From assembly GCA_934503195.1 (NCBI GenBank), contig CAKSVM010000009.1, positions 1 through 52,202 on the forward strand: a stretch of DNA of 52,202 bases. The letters run 5' to 3'. Each line of letters starts with the position of its first letter. The stretch's first letter is position 1. Shown piece by piece: positions 1 through 8,022 of this stretch. Position numbers and translations under genes: made by a program. The stretch comes from an uncultured Eubacteriales bacterium (GTDB taxonomy: Bacteria > Bacillota > Clostridia > Oscillospirales > CAG-272). The notes beneath the pieces were generated by a model. It made no database searches, was not told the DNA's origin, and worked only from the letters and a program-made list of their open reading frames with translations.

Positions 1-19
1 CCCCCCCCCCCCCCCCCCC
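1..19. other. Poly-C run at window edge
   Basis: The first 19 bases are all C, immediately before the end of the transketolase operon. No biological element explains a pure C19 tract here. It lies exactly at the sequence edge, so it is most likely a contig-end or sequencing artefact. Confidence 0.6.
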
Positions 20-28
20 TCCAATAAA

Positions 29-970
29 TCACTTGAGCTTTATGGCTTCCTTTGCCTTTGCGTAGATGTTTGCCGCGGTGAGGCCGTAGAGTTCCATCAG
101 AGGCGGAACCTTGCCCGAACGGCCGAACTTGTCCTCGACGCCGACACGGATCACCGGAACCGGCTTCGTCGAAGCCACGCACTCGCAGACCGCCGATCCG
201 AGTCCGCCGATGATATTGTGCTCCTCGGCGGTGACAATCGCGCCGGTTTCGGCCGAGCACTTCGCGATAAGCTCCGAGTCGAGCGGCTTTATCGTGTGGA
301 TGTTCACGACACGCGCGAAGATTCCCTCGGCCGCGAGAAGCTCGCGCGCCGCCAGAGCCTCGCCGACCATCAGTCCGGTCGCCACGATCGTGACGTCCTC
401 GCCCTCGGCGAGCACGATTCCCTTTCCGATCTCAAACGTGTACGAATCCTTGTCGTTGATCACCGGAACCGCGTAGCGTCCGAAGCGCATATAGCAGGGT
501 CCCTCGTACTTAATCGCCGCCTCGACCATCGCGCGCGCCTCAACCGCGTCGGCCGGCTGCATGACAACCATGCCCGGAATCGATCTCATCGTCGCGAAAT
601 CCTCGAGACACTGATGCGTCGCGCCGTCCTCGCCGACCGAGATTCCCGCGTGCGTCGCGCCGATCTTCACGTTCAGATGCGGATACCCGATCGCGTTTCT
701 CACCTGCTCGAAAGCGCGTCCCGCCGCGAACATCGCGAACGACGAAGCGAACGGAATCAGTCCCGAAGCCGCCATTCCGGCCGCCACGACCATCATGTTC
801 CCCTCCGCGATTCCACAGTCGAAGAATTTCTCCGGGAACTTCTTCTTGAACATCCCGGTCTTCGTCGCCGCCGCCAGATCCGCGTCGAGAACGACTAACT
901 TCTCATACTTGTCGCCGAACTCGGCGAGCGCCGCGCCATAGGCTTCACGTGTTGCTATCTTGTCTGCCAT
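29..970 (-). CDS. tktC: Transketolase, C-terminal subunit
   Basis: This is the second half of a split transketolase (313 aa), carrying the pyrimidine-binding and C-terminal domains. With its partner it transfers two-carbon ketol units in the non-oxidative pentose phosphate pathway, using thiamine diphosphate in the cytoplasm. The motif FDCGIAEGNMM near residue 50 holds the conserved glutamate region that activates the cofactor, and the stretch SSFAMFAAGRAFEQ follows. I chose the ATG at 970 because an AAGGAAGGG ribosome site sits 8 bases upstream. A GTG at 991 overlaps the partner's stop codon but lacks such a site. It directly follows the N-terminal subunit. Split transketolases are common in Clostridia. 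The family call is secure. Confidence 0.93.
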   Translation of the reverse strand: MADKIATREAYGAALAEFGDKYEKLVVLDADLAAATKTGMFKKKFPEKFFDCGIAEGNMMVVAAGMAASGLIPFASSFAMFAAGRAFEQVRNAIGYPHLNVKIGATHAGISVGEDGATHQCLEDFATMRSIPGMVVMQPADAVEARAMVEAAIKYEGPCYMRFGRYAVPVINDKDSYTFEIGKGIVLAEGEDVTIVATGLMVGEALAARELLAAEGIFARVVNIHTIKPLDSELIAKCSAETGAIVTAEEHNIIGGLGSAVCECVASTKPVPVIRVGVEDKFGRSGKVPPLMELYGLTAANIYAKAKEAIKLK

Positions 971-987
971 TTTAAGAACCCTTCCTT

Positions 988-1827
988 TCACTGAAGCCCG
1001 GCGATCGCCTTGTCAAGCTCGGCTATCGCGACGTCGTAGAGATCCTTCTTCGGTGCCGCGCCGTGCCAGTTCACTTCGTTCTCCATGTACGAAACGCCCT
1101 TGCCCTTGACGCTCTTCGCGATGATCGCGGTCGGCTTGCCCTTCGTCGTCTTGGCGATTCCGACAGCCGCCTCGATCGCGTCGAGATCGTGCGCGTCGAT
1201 CGAAATCACGTTCCAGCCGAACGCGCGGAACTTCTCGTCAAGCGGCGTCGGATTCATGACCTCGGCCACCGGACCGTCGATCTGAAGCCCGTTCCAGTCG
1301 ACAAACACCGCCAGATTGTCAAGCTTGTAGTGCGCGGCGAACATCGCCGCCTCCCAGACCTGACCCTCCTCCGACTCGCCGTCGCCGACGATCGACCAGA
1401 CGCGGTAATCCTTCTTCTGATACTTTCCGGCGAGCGCCATTCCGCAGGCCGCCGAGATTCCGAGTCCGAGCGACCCGGTGCTCATGTCAACGCCCGGAAT
1501 GTGCTTCATGTCGGGGTGACCCTGAAGAATGCTGTCGACCTGCCGGAGCGTCTCAAGCTCGGAAACCGGGAAGAACCCGCGCAGCGCGAGCGCGGCGTAA
1601 AGCCCGGGCGCGGCGTGTCCCTTGGACAGCACAAAACGATCCCGGTCGTCCTTCTTGGGGTCGGCAGGATCGATATTCATTTCTTCAAAATAGAGATAGG
1701 CCAGAATCTCTGCGATCGAGAGCGATCCGCCCGGATGTCCGCTGGCCGCGCTGTAAACGGCCGTCACGGCTCCCTTGCGTATCTCGTACGCGGTGCGAAG
1801 CAGCTCTTTTTTACGGTTTTCTGTCAT
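988..1827 (-). CDS. tktN: Transketolase, N-terminal (TPP-binding) subunit
   Basis: First half of the split transketolase (279 aa). It carries the thiamine-diphosphate-binding fold: GHPGGSLSIAEIL near residue 30 and the TPP motif GDGESEEGQVWEA near residue 147, followed by LDNLAVFVDWNGLQIDG. It acts with the downstream TktC subunit to interconvert sugar phosphates in the cytoplasm. The ATG at 1827 is preceded by AAGGAGGATGAATT, a strong ribosome site. A consensus sigma-A promoter lies about 80 bases upstream at 1907-1935, so the two subunits form a short operon that ends at the window edge. Confidence 0.94.
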   Translation of the reverse strand: MTENRKKELLRTAYEIRKGAVTAVYSAASGHPGGSLSIAEILAYLYFEEMNIDPADPKKDDRDRFVLSKGHAAPGLYAALALRGFFPVSELETLRQVDSILQGHPDMKHIPGVDMSTGSLGLGISAACGMALAGKYQKKDYRVWSIVGDGESEEGQVWEAAMFAAHYKLDNLAVFVDWNGLQIDGPVAEVMNPTPLDEKFRAFGWNVISIDAHDLDAIEAAVGIAKTTKGKPTAIIAKSVKGKGVSYMENEVNWHGAAPKKDLYDVAIAELDKAIAGLQ

Positions 1828-1906
1828 AATTCATCCTCCTTGGGGAGATAAACTCGGGCCGGCGCGGAAAAAACGCCGACTTCCACAAACTATATTCAGC
1901 ATAAAT

Positions 1907-1935
1907 ATTATAACTCATCCGAAAAGATTTGTCAA
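1907..1935 (-). promoter_or_regulatory. Sigma-A promoter of tktN-tktC
   Basis: Read on the minus strand, TTGACA (1930-1935) and TATAAT (1907-1912) are separated by exactly 17 bases. This is a perfect consensus promoter reading into tktN after a leader of roughly 75 bases. Confidence 0.85.
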
Positions 1936-2006
1936 GAGCAATTATATACAAAACCACGGCAAAGTTCCGGCAAAACCTCAGTTTTCCGGAACCCCGCCGT
2001 AAATTT

Positions 2007-2879
2007 TCAGTTTTCAGGCAGAACGACGCAGACCTCGGGACGGTTGAAAATTCTCGGGCAGCGGATCTTCGAAAGCCCGCGCGACACGACGTGAAACCCG
2101 CCGCCGACTCTGTAAAGCCCGCCCGCGTGCTTCGGAAAAATCCCCTGATGCGGCGCGTAGACCCCGTTTATAAACGGCGGAAGCCGCCACTGACCGCCGT
2201 GCGCGTGCCCCGAAAAGGTCAGGTCAAACCGTTCATAAAACGCGAATTCCTCGGGACGGTGCGACAAAAGCAGAGTGTAAATCCCGCCCGACGGAAGCCC
2301 CTCAAGCTCCTTTCGCCAGCGAATAAGCCCCGGCGAATCGCGGTCGGCGTCGTCCGAAAGCCGCTCTGAAAGCGTCATCTTCTGCTTTCCCGCGCCGAAA
2401 AATCTCGGATCGTCGATGCCGCAGATCCGGATGTCCCGCCCGTTTATATGGATAATCTCGCTCTTCCCGCCGATGAGTCTGACCCCGAGCGAAGTAAGCT
2501 CGCGCGAAAGCCCGTCGATATTCTCAATGTTCGCCTCGTGATTTCCATAGACCATGTAAACCGGCGCGACGCCGCGGATTCCGTCAAGAAACTCCCGCAC
2601 CGGATGATCCTCTGATAAAATCGGAACCCTCCCGACTCTCTCCGGCGTGTCGTTCACAATGTCCCCCGTGAGGACGATGAGATCGGGCTTCGCGCCGACG
2701 ACCGCCGAAATCAGCTTCTCCTGCCGCTTTCCGAAAACGCAGTCGTGAAGATCCGAAACCTGAACAATCCGCGCCGGAAGCCCCGAAGGAATCCGGTAAA
2801 TCCGCACCAAAAGCCTCTCCGAAAACGCGACGAAAAGTGCGGCGCAGGCGACCGCGCCGCACAAAATATACCCGATCAA
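2007..2879 (-). CDS. Metallophosphoesterase, membrane-anchored
   Basis: A 290-aa calcineurin-like phosphoesterase of the YkuE/YaeI type. An N-terminal hydrophobic segment (GYILCGAVACAALFVAF) probably anchors it in the membrane. Metal-binding motifs follow in the usual order: VSDLHD, TGDIVND, VYGNHE, LLLSHRPE and FSGHAHGGQW. The substrate is not evident; YkuE-like enzymes have been linked to envelope or UDP-lipid substrates, which is inference here. It starts at a TTG overlapping the stop of the upstream anti-sigma gene by four bases, so it is translationally coupled to that gene. This makes it a candidate effector of the sigma/anti-sigma system. Confidence 0.88.
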   Translation of the reverse strand: MIGYILCGAVACAALFVAFSERLLVRIYRIPSGLPARIVQVSDLHDCVFGKRQEKLISAVVGAKPDLIVLTGDIVNDTPERVGRVPILSEDHPVREFLDGIRGVAPVYMVYGNHEANIENIDGLSRELTSLGVRLIGGKSEIIHINGRDIRICGIDDPRFFGAGKQKMTLSERLSDDADRDSPGLIRWRKELEGLPSGGIYTLLLSHRPEEFAFYERFDLTFSGHAHGGQWRLPPFINGVYAPHQGIFPKHAGGLYRVGGGFHVVSRGLSKIRCPRIFNRPEVCVVLPEN

Positions 2880-3826
2880 TTATCCGCTCCCGGAACCGGA
2901 ATCTGAATCCCGCTCTCGTAGACGATGATCAGCGAATCGTAGCCGTCCTCCGGAACGAGAACCTGCGACTCGACTCCCTCGATCCCGGCGAGCTTAACGA
3001 TCTCGCCGAGCGAATTCTCGGCGTCCTCGTCGACCTCGCGGAAGGCGATGTTTTCAAGCCCTGAGACAGTCACTTCGCTGCCGTAATCCGAGCCGATCGT
3101 CGTGTCGACCGGAAGAATCACGACCGCGTTCCGGTTCTCAAGGAACCGCTCGACCACAATTCCGAGCTCGACACGGCTCGCGGCATACTCGTACCCGAAC
3201 GACGTAGTGTCGGTCGAACTCAGCTTCTTCTGCGCGTCCACGCCGTTCGCGGTGGCTTCAATCTCCCCTTCTGTCATGTTCATCCTGTCGGACGCCGTAA
3301 CTCCGTCCGCATCGATCCCGACGAAGCCGTCAAGCGTCGTCTCGGCCGTGGTCTTCGGCGACGCGAAGAGCTGCGCCTCGATCGTCTCAGACGACGAAAT
3401 ATTTCCCGCGTCAGAGGAATTCATGAGCTTTTCGGAAGCTCCGGCAAGGTCGGAGGGCTTCAGAAGATACCCGCGCCCGACGATCACGAGCGTGATCACC
3501 GCGCAGGCCGCCGCGATCGTTCCGATTCCGGCCGCCGCGCGCCCGGCTCCGCCGAAGAATCGCTTGAACGGCGAAGGCTTTTCCTGCGGGGTCGTGCCGA
3601 TCAGAGCCATTACGCCCGAATGCAGCCCCTCCGGCGCGTGATATTCGATTTTTTCCAGCGTGTCGAGCATTTTCCGGCAGCTCTCAAGCTCCTCCCGGCA
3701 CTCCGGACACTCCATGAGATGCGCCGCCAGCCGCGAAGCCTCGTCGCGGCCAAGCTCGCCCTCGATATACCCGAACATGAGCTCGCGCGCCTCGTCGCAG
3801 CTCATGCGGATCTTTTTGTTCTTCAA
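2876..3826 (-). CDS. Zinc-finger anti-sigma factor (transmembrane)
   Basis: A 316-aa protein with an N-terminal zinc-binding anti-sigma (ZAS) domain: CDEARELMFGYIEGELG and then the H-x3-C-x2-C signature HLMECPEC. One transmembrane segment follows near residue 105 (AAAGIGTIAAACAVITLVIV), then an outer domain of about 190 residues without a recognised fold. By family knowledge it should bind and inhibit the sigma factor encoded just upstream until an envelope signal is sensed. I prefer the TTG at 3826, five bases after GGGGGA. A longer TTG start (3844) and an internal ATG (3787) are alternatives. The outer domain sequence is unfamiliar to me. Confidence 0.85.
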   Translation of the reverse strand: MKNKKIRMSCDEARELMFGYIEGELGRDEASRLAAHLMECPECREELESCRKMLDTLEKIEYHAPEGLHSGVMALIGTTPQEKPSPFKRFFGGAGRAAAGIGTIAAACAVITLVIVGRGYLLKPSDLAGASEKLMNSSDAGNISSSETIEAQLFASPKTTAETTLDGFVGIDADGVTASDRMNMTEGEIEATANGVDAQKKLSSTDTTSFGYEYAASRVELGIVVERFLENRNAVVILPVDTTIGSDYGSEVTVSGLENIAFREVDEDAENSLGEIVKLAGIEGVESQVLVPEDGYDSLIIVYESGIQIPVPGADN

Positions 3827-3930
3827 ATGATATCCCCCGATCAAATTACATTTATTCTTGTGAGTGATTAGACGCAGAGTTTCCGATTTTGTTCCCGGTT
3901 TTCGCGAAAAAAATCAAATTTTTTTTGAAA

Positions 3931-4512
3931 TTATTTTCTGACCGCCAGATCAGACTCCAGAAGAGCCTTCAGCCGCATTCTCGCGCGGTTGATCCTCGAC
4001 TTCACCGTGCCGATCCCCAGCGAAAGCATCTCGGAGATCTCGTCGTAGGAAAACCCCTCGATGTCGCGGAGCATTATCACCTGCCGCTGATCGTCGGGGA
4101 GGCTCGCGATCGCGCGTCTGACCGCGGCGGTCGTCTCGTTCTGCTCGGCCTGCCGCTCGGGCGAGGCGGTTATCGACTCGTCGGCGACCTCAAACGGCCG
4201 GTCGTCCTCGTCGTCAGGCGACATCGAAACCGTCTCGACTTCGGGCGATCTTCTGAGGAAATCAAGACTCGTGTTGACGCAGACCTTGTAAATCCAGGTC
4301 GAGAGCTTGCAGTCGCCGCGCCAGTTCGGGAGAGCGCGCCAGATCTTGATGAAAACCTCCTGCGAGAGATCCATCGCGTCCTCGATCGACATGACCTTCG
4401 ATTTCAGCGTGCTGAAAACCAGCCGCTCATAGGTCGTGACGATCTCGCCAAAAGCCGCCTCGTCGCCGCGCGCCGCCGCTTTTATAAGCGCGGACTCATC
4501 TTTGGTTTTCAC
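3931..4512 (-). CDS. ECF-type RNA polymerase sigma-70 factor
   Basis: A 193-aa extracytoplasmic-function sigma factor of the RpoE/SigW type. Region 2 (YERLVFSTL, then DAMDLSQEVFIKIWRAL, then STWIYKVCVNTSLDFLRR) and region 4 (LPDDQRQVIMLRDIEGFSYD and SLGIGTVKSRINRARMRL) are both clear. The likely start is the GTG at 4512, seven bases after AAGGGGGTGA; a longer ATG start at 4566 would overlap dusB and has no ribosome site. It lies between dusB and its cognate ZAS anti-sigma gene on the same strand. I could not identify its target promoter motif in the window. Confidence 0.9.
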   Translation of the reverse strand: MKTKDESALIKAAARGDEAAFGEIVTTYERLVFSTLKSKVMSIEDAMDLSQEVFIKIWRALPNWRGDCKLSTWIYKVCVNTSLDFLRRSPEVETVSMSPDDEDDRPFEVADESITASPERQAEQNETTAAVRRAIASLPDDQRQVIMLRDIEGFSYDEISEMLSLGIGTVKSRINRARMRLKALLESDLAVRK

Positions 4513-4549
4513 GATACCGTCACCCCCTTGTGCCGATTTTCCCGGAATT

Positions 4550-5527
4550 TCAGTTATTGCCTTCAATCGCGCCGAGCATCGCCGCCTCGACCTCTTCGTA
4601 TGTGAGAGCCGAATTGAGCGCGCCGCGCGCCGACGCCGCCCCGCGGATACCCTTTAAGTACCACGCGAGGAGCTTTCTCGACTCGCAGATCCCGACCCGC
4701 TCGCCCTTCTCCGAAATCCTGAGCTTAAGCTCCGAAAGTGCCGATAAAACGCGGTTTTTTTCGTCCGGGAGAACGAATTTCTTCCCTTCGAGCGCGGCTT
4801 TAATCTCGGAAAAAATCCACGGGTTCCCGAGCGCGCCGCGTCCGATCATCACCGCGTCGCATCCGGTGCGCTCGAACATACGCAAAGCGTCGGCCGCCGA
4901 AAAGATCTCGCCGTTCCCGATGACCGGGACATCGACGGCTTCCTTTATTTTCCTTATCTCCTCAAAATTTATCGGAGCCGAAAATCTCCCCTCGCGCGTC
5001 CGGCCGTGAACCGTGATCGAGGCCGCCCCGGCGTCGGCCATTCTTTTGGCAAACTCAACGCCGCAAATCGAATTTTCGTCCCAGCCGATCCGCATCTTGA
5101 CCGTGACCGGAAGCTTTGTCGCGCGAACGCAGGCGCGGACGATTTTTTCGGCCAGCTCCGGATTTTTGAGGAGCGCGGAGCCGTCGCCGTTGTTCGAAAC
5201 CTTCGGCGCGGGGCAGCCCATGTTGATGTCGATCGCCGCCGGACGATTCGTGTTCTTACAATATTTATATGTCCCGTCGGAAATTTTCGCCGCGCACTCA
5301 GCCATGACCTCGGGGTCGCTGCCGAAAATCTGCGCCGCGATCGGCGATTCGCCATCGAAAATCTCGCCTAAAACCGCGGTTTTCCTGTCCTCAAAATGCA
5401 CCGCCTTGGCCGAGAGCATTTCGGTATAAGTGAGCTCCGCGCCAAGAGCCTTGCAGGTCGCGCGGAACGCGTGATCGGTCACGCCCGCCATCGGGGCGAG
5501 CGCGGTCTTGTAAGTCAGTTTTTCCAT
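4550..5527 (-). CDS. dusB: tRNA-dihydrouridine synthase
   Basis: A 325-aa FMN enzyme that reduces specific uridines in the tRNA D-loop using NADPH. Visible motifs are LAPMAGVTDHAFR at the N-terminus, the catalytic-cysteine motif INMGCPAPKV near residue 112, the FMN-binding VKMRIGWD and TVHGRTREG, and IGNGEIFS with MIGRGALGNPW. Length and order fit the DusB clade. No Shine-Dalgarno is visible: the ATG follows a TATAAAAT box by only about eight bases, so the mRNA may be leaderless. The sigma factor gene follows 37 bases downstream and may be co-transcribed. Confidence 0.93.
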   Translation of the reverse strand: MEKLTYKTALAPMAGVTDHAFRATCKALGAELTYTEMLSAKAVHFEDRKTAVLGEIFDGESPIAAQIFGSDPEVMAECAAKISDGTYKYCKNTNRPAAIDINMGCPAPKVSNNGDGSALLKNPELAEKIVRACVRATKLPVTVKMRIGWDENSICGVEFAKRMADAGAASITVHGRTREGRFSAPINFEEIRKIKEAVDVPVIGNGEIFSAADALRMFERTGCDAVMIGRGALGNPWIFSEIKAALEGKKFVLPDEKNRVLSALSELKLRISEKGERVGICESRKLLAWYLKGIRGAASARGALNSALTYEEVEAAMLGAIEGNN

Positions 5528-5598
5528 ATGTTAAATTTTATACCAACAATATTAACTCAGTATGAACGGTTCTTTGTCCGTATGTAAGATTTCAGCGC

Positions 5599-5625
5599 AT
5601 AAATCGAAAAATCTGCGCATAAAGT
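5599..5625 (+). promoter_or_regulatory. Possible sigma-E-type sporulation promoter of the LysM/GH18 gene
   Basis: ATA (5599-5601), a 16-base spacer and CATAAAGT (5618-5625) resemble the sigma-E pattern ATA-N16-18-CATACAAT in six of eight -10 positions. No sigma-A promoter is apparent. Homologous yaaH genes are under mother-cell control in Bacillus, which fits. Against it, the predicted start would leave a leader of only about 12 bases, with the ribosome site at the very 5' end. Confidence 0.35.
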
Positions 5626-5643
5626 GGATCCGGAGGGATTCTA

Positions 5644-6918
5644 ATGATAATTTACACAGTAAACCGCGGCGACACGATAAACTCGATCGCCGCGAAATTC
5701 GGCGTCCCGGCCGAGCGGATCATCCTTGATAACGAAATCACGCCCGAAACGCTCAGTCCGGGTCAGTCGCTCGTCATCGCCTACCACTCGAAAATCCACA
5801 CCGTCGCGCCGGGCGACACGATAAGCCAGATCGCGAAAACCTACGGCGTCAGCAGGAACACGATATACCGCAACAATCCGATTCTCGGCGGGAAGGACGA
5901 GATTTTTCCCGGCCAGACGCTGATCATCGCCTTTTCGGACACAAAGCGCGGAACCCTCGCCACGACAGGATACGTATATACCTTCGTCGACGAGCCGACG
6001 CTCCGCAAGACGCTCCCCTACCTCACGAACCTCGCGATTTTCAGCTACGGCGTCCGCGAGGACGGTACGCTGATCGTCCCCGACGACGAAAATTTAATTT
6101 TAATCGCGAAGGAATACGGCACGCGCCCGATGATGGTGCTGACGAGTCTGGGCGACGACGGAAGCTTCTCGACCGCCCGCGTCAGCGCGATTCTGCGAAG
6201 CCGCGAGAGCTTCGAAAACGTGATTTCGAACATTGTAGAAATAATGAACGCCAAGGGTTACGCGGGGATAAACCTCGATTTTGAGTACATTCCGGCGGCC
6301 GACCGCGACGCGTACGTCGATTTCACGTCGTCGCTCAGAGCCGCGCTCGCGCCGTACGGGAAGTTCGTCGACGTCTCGCTCGCGCCGAAGACCTCAGACT
6401 CACAGCCGGGGCTGCTTTACGAGGGCATGGACTACAAGAGCCTCGGAAACGCGGCCGACAGCGTTTTTCTGATGACCTACGAGTGGGGATACACATACTC
6501 CGAGCCGCGCGCCGTAGCACCGATTCCGGCCGTCAGACAGGTCGTCGATTACGCGCTGACCGCGATTCCGCGCGAAAAAATCTACATGGGGATGCCGAAT
6601 TACGGCTACGACTGGACGCTCCCGTGGGTCGAAGGCACGCCCGCGCGGTCGGTTTCGAACGTCGAAGCCCTCGGGCTCGCGAATAATTCGGGTGCCAAAA
6701 TAAACTTCGACGAGACGGCGCAGACGCCGTGGTTCAACTACTTCGACGAGGTCGGAAAACAGCACGAGGTCTGGTTTGAGGACGCGCGGTCGGTCGACGC
6801 AAAGCTCGCGCTCGCAGCCGGAAAAGGCCTTCTCGGCGTCGGAATCTGGAACGTCACGCGGTGGTTCCCCGCCCTCTGGCTCGTCCTGAACATCCTCTAC
6901 ACGATCGAACACGACTGA
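5644..6918 (+). CDS. LysM-GH18 spore cortex-lytic enzyme (YaaH/SleL-like)
   Basis: A 424-aa protein with two N-terminal LysM repeats (about residues 2-48 and 52-97; each has a GDT-I--IA core and ends in a PGQ-L-IA motif), followed by a glycoside hydrolase family 18 barrel. The catalytic DxE ends the motif LDFEYIP, with D212 and E214. No signal peptide is present, as in Bacillus YaaH/SleL, which are spore-associated N-acetylglucosaminidases that act on cortex peptidoglycan during germination. The ATG is preceded by GGAGGG at 5632-5637. It is a single gene, convergent with the PHP gene. Together with sigF this points to a spore former. Confidence 0.9.
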   Translation: MIIYTVNRGDTINSIAAKFGVPAERIILDNEITPETLSPGQSLVIAYHSKIHTVAPGDTISQIAKTYGVSRNTIYRNNPILGGKDEIFPGQTLIIAFSDTKRGTLATTGYVYTFVDEPTLRKTLPYLTNLAIFSYGVREDGTLIVPDDENLILIAKEYGTRPMMVLTSLGDDGSFSTARVSAILRSRESFENVISNIVEIMNAKGYAGINLDFEYIPAADRDAYVDFTSSLRAALAPYGKFVDVSLAPKTSDSQPGLLYEGMDYKSLGNAADSVFLMTYEWGYTYSEPRAVAPIPAVRQVVDYALTAIPREKIYMGMPNYGYDWTLPWVEGTPARSVSNVEALGLANNSGAKINFDETAQTPWFNYFDEVGKQHEVWFEDARSVDAKLALAAGKGLLGVGIWNVTRWFPALWLVLNILYTIEHD

Positions 6919-6924
6919 ATACTA

Positions 6925-6938
6925 TGTATATTTATGCA
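6925..6938 (+). repeat. 14-bp ARG-box-like palindrome, copy 1
   Basis: TGTATATTTATGCA, an exact match to TGYATATTTATRCA. It lies in the 25-base gap between two convergent genes, so it is not an obvious promoter operator here. Confidence 0.5.
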
Positions 6939-6943
6939 GTTTC

Positions 6944-7870
6944 TCAGCTGCGCGGGATCGGGAAGATCTGCGACCATCCGGTGTCGTCTCCAGCGTAAAC
7001 CTCGGCGCGGACAAAGGTCGCGTGCGCGTCAATCGGGAATCTCGCGGTCGTCACCGACTCACCCGACAGAATATCGCTTTCGACCGTCCGATAGCTTTCC
7101 CACGGGCGATTCGTGAAGATCGTCACGCACCCGACTTCGTCCTCCGGAAGGCATTCGACGACGAAATCATAGCCGTTCGTCGTCTTTTCGAGCCGGCACG
7201 AGAAGCGCGGCCCCTGCGTCGCGTAGAACTCGCCGTCGCGCATCGCCTTTATGAGATTTTCGCAGCAGAGTGTATTTTTATGCAGATTTACGTATATGAA
7301 CGACCGCGTCTGCTCGCCGATCCAGAAATGCGTGTCGTCCGTGGCGCAGAGCTTCGGATAGCGTCCGCGCAGCGCGAGCTGGTCAATTACGACGCCCGAA
7401 TACGGCCGGCAGTTGCGCGGTCTGGCCGAAACCGAGTTGTAGATCTCGGTCATTGTATAATTATTCAGTGACGCCATCATTTCCCAAGTGTTCATCGACC
7501 ACGCCGGATGAGCGAAAATCGAAACCCCGCCGCGTCTGTTGATCTCGTCGATCGTCTCCTGCGGCGTCGAATCGCGCGTGATGACCTCCATCGGATCGGT
7601 TTCCATTCCCGCGCCGACGATGTGAAAAACTCCGTTCAGCGTGTCTTCGCCGCCGAAATTATACTCAGTTCCGGACAAAACGCACAAACCAGATGGGTCA
7701 TTTTCGTCGTTTTTACCAAATTTCCAGTGATCAGTGATCGCGAGGAAATCATATCCGGCCGCCTTGTACGCCGCCTTTGTCTCCTCCGGCGTCTTTCGCC
7801 CGTCAGAAACCGTCGTGTGCGTGTGAAGATTTCCGCGATACCAATGATCGCCGTTCTTGTCGATATACAT
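6944..7870 (-). CDS. PHP-domain phosphoesterase-like protein
   Basis: A 308-aa protein whose N-terminal half is a polymerase-and-histidinol-phosphatase (PHP) domain. Metal ligands are visible in NLHTHTTVSDG, FLAITDHWKFG, SGTEYNF, IFAHPAWS and CATDDTHFW. The C-terminal 80 residues form an extra beta-rich region with EDEVGCVTIFTNR. The family includes DNA-polymerase, histidinol-phosphate and unknown phosphoesterases; this one is not the short HisJ type, so I leave the substrate open. The start at 7870 is supported by AAAGAGG seven bases upstream and by a perfect promoter at 7973-8001. Longer forms starting further upstream would begin at or before the promoter. Confidence 0.85.
   Translation of the reverse strand: MYIDKNGDHWYRGNLHTHTTVSDGRKTPEETKAAYKAAGYDFLAITDHWKFGKNDENDPSGLCVLSGTEYNFGGEDTLNGVFHIVGAGMETDPMEVITRDSTPQETIDEINRRGGVSIFAHPAWSMNTWEMMASLNNYTMTEIYNSVSARPRNCRPYSGVVIDQLALRGRYPKLCATDDTHFWIGEQTRSFIYVNLHKNTLCCENLIKAMRDGEFYATQGPRFSCRLEKTTNGYDFVVECLPEDEVGCVTIFTNRPWESYRTVESDILSGESVTTARFPIDAHATFVRAEVYAGDDTGWSQIFPIPRS
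7271..7284 (+). repeat. 14-bp ARG-box-like palindrome, copy 2
   Basis: TGTATTTTTATGCA, one mismatch to the consensus. It lies inside the PHP gene, where it encodes LHKNT with unusually AT-rich codons for a GC-rich gene. Confidence 0.4.
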
Positions 7871-7972
7871 AAATCCGCCTCTTTCCATCGGCGCGTTTTC
7901 AGGGTCGTATTCCATCATATTTATACATTTCGATGAAATTTTATTCGTAATGTCAGCCCGCCGACATCTAAT

Positions 7973-8001
7973 ATTATACACCCGCGCGGCGATTTTGTCA
8001 A
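7973..8001 (-). promoter_or_regulatory. Sigma-A promoter of the PHP gene
   Basis: On the minus strand, TTGACA (7996-8001) and TATAAT (7973-7978) are 17 bases apart, a perfect consensus. Its position downstream of the neighbouring gene fixes the PHP gene as its own transcription unit and rules out the longer reading frame. Confidence 0.85.
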
Positions 8002-8022
8002 TGGAAAAAGCAACGATAAACG

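Noticed and set aside
1..19. C19 homopolymer as a biological repeat or regulatory tract
   Set aside because: It sits exactly at the window edge, with no associated element; an assembly or sequencing artefact is more likely.
6944..7870. Histidinol-phosphatase HisJ completing the his pathway
   Set aside because: The PHP motifs are present but the protein has an extra C-terminal domain, a separate promoter and is 6 kb from the his operon; no HisJ-specific features recognised.
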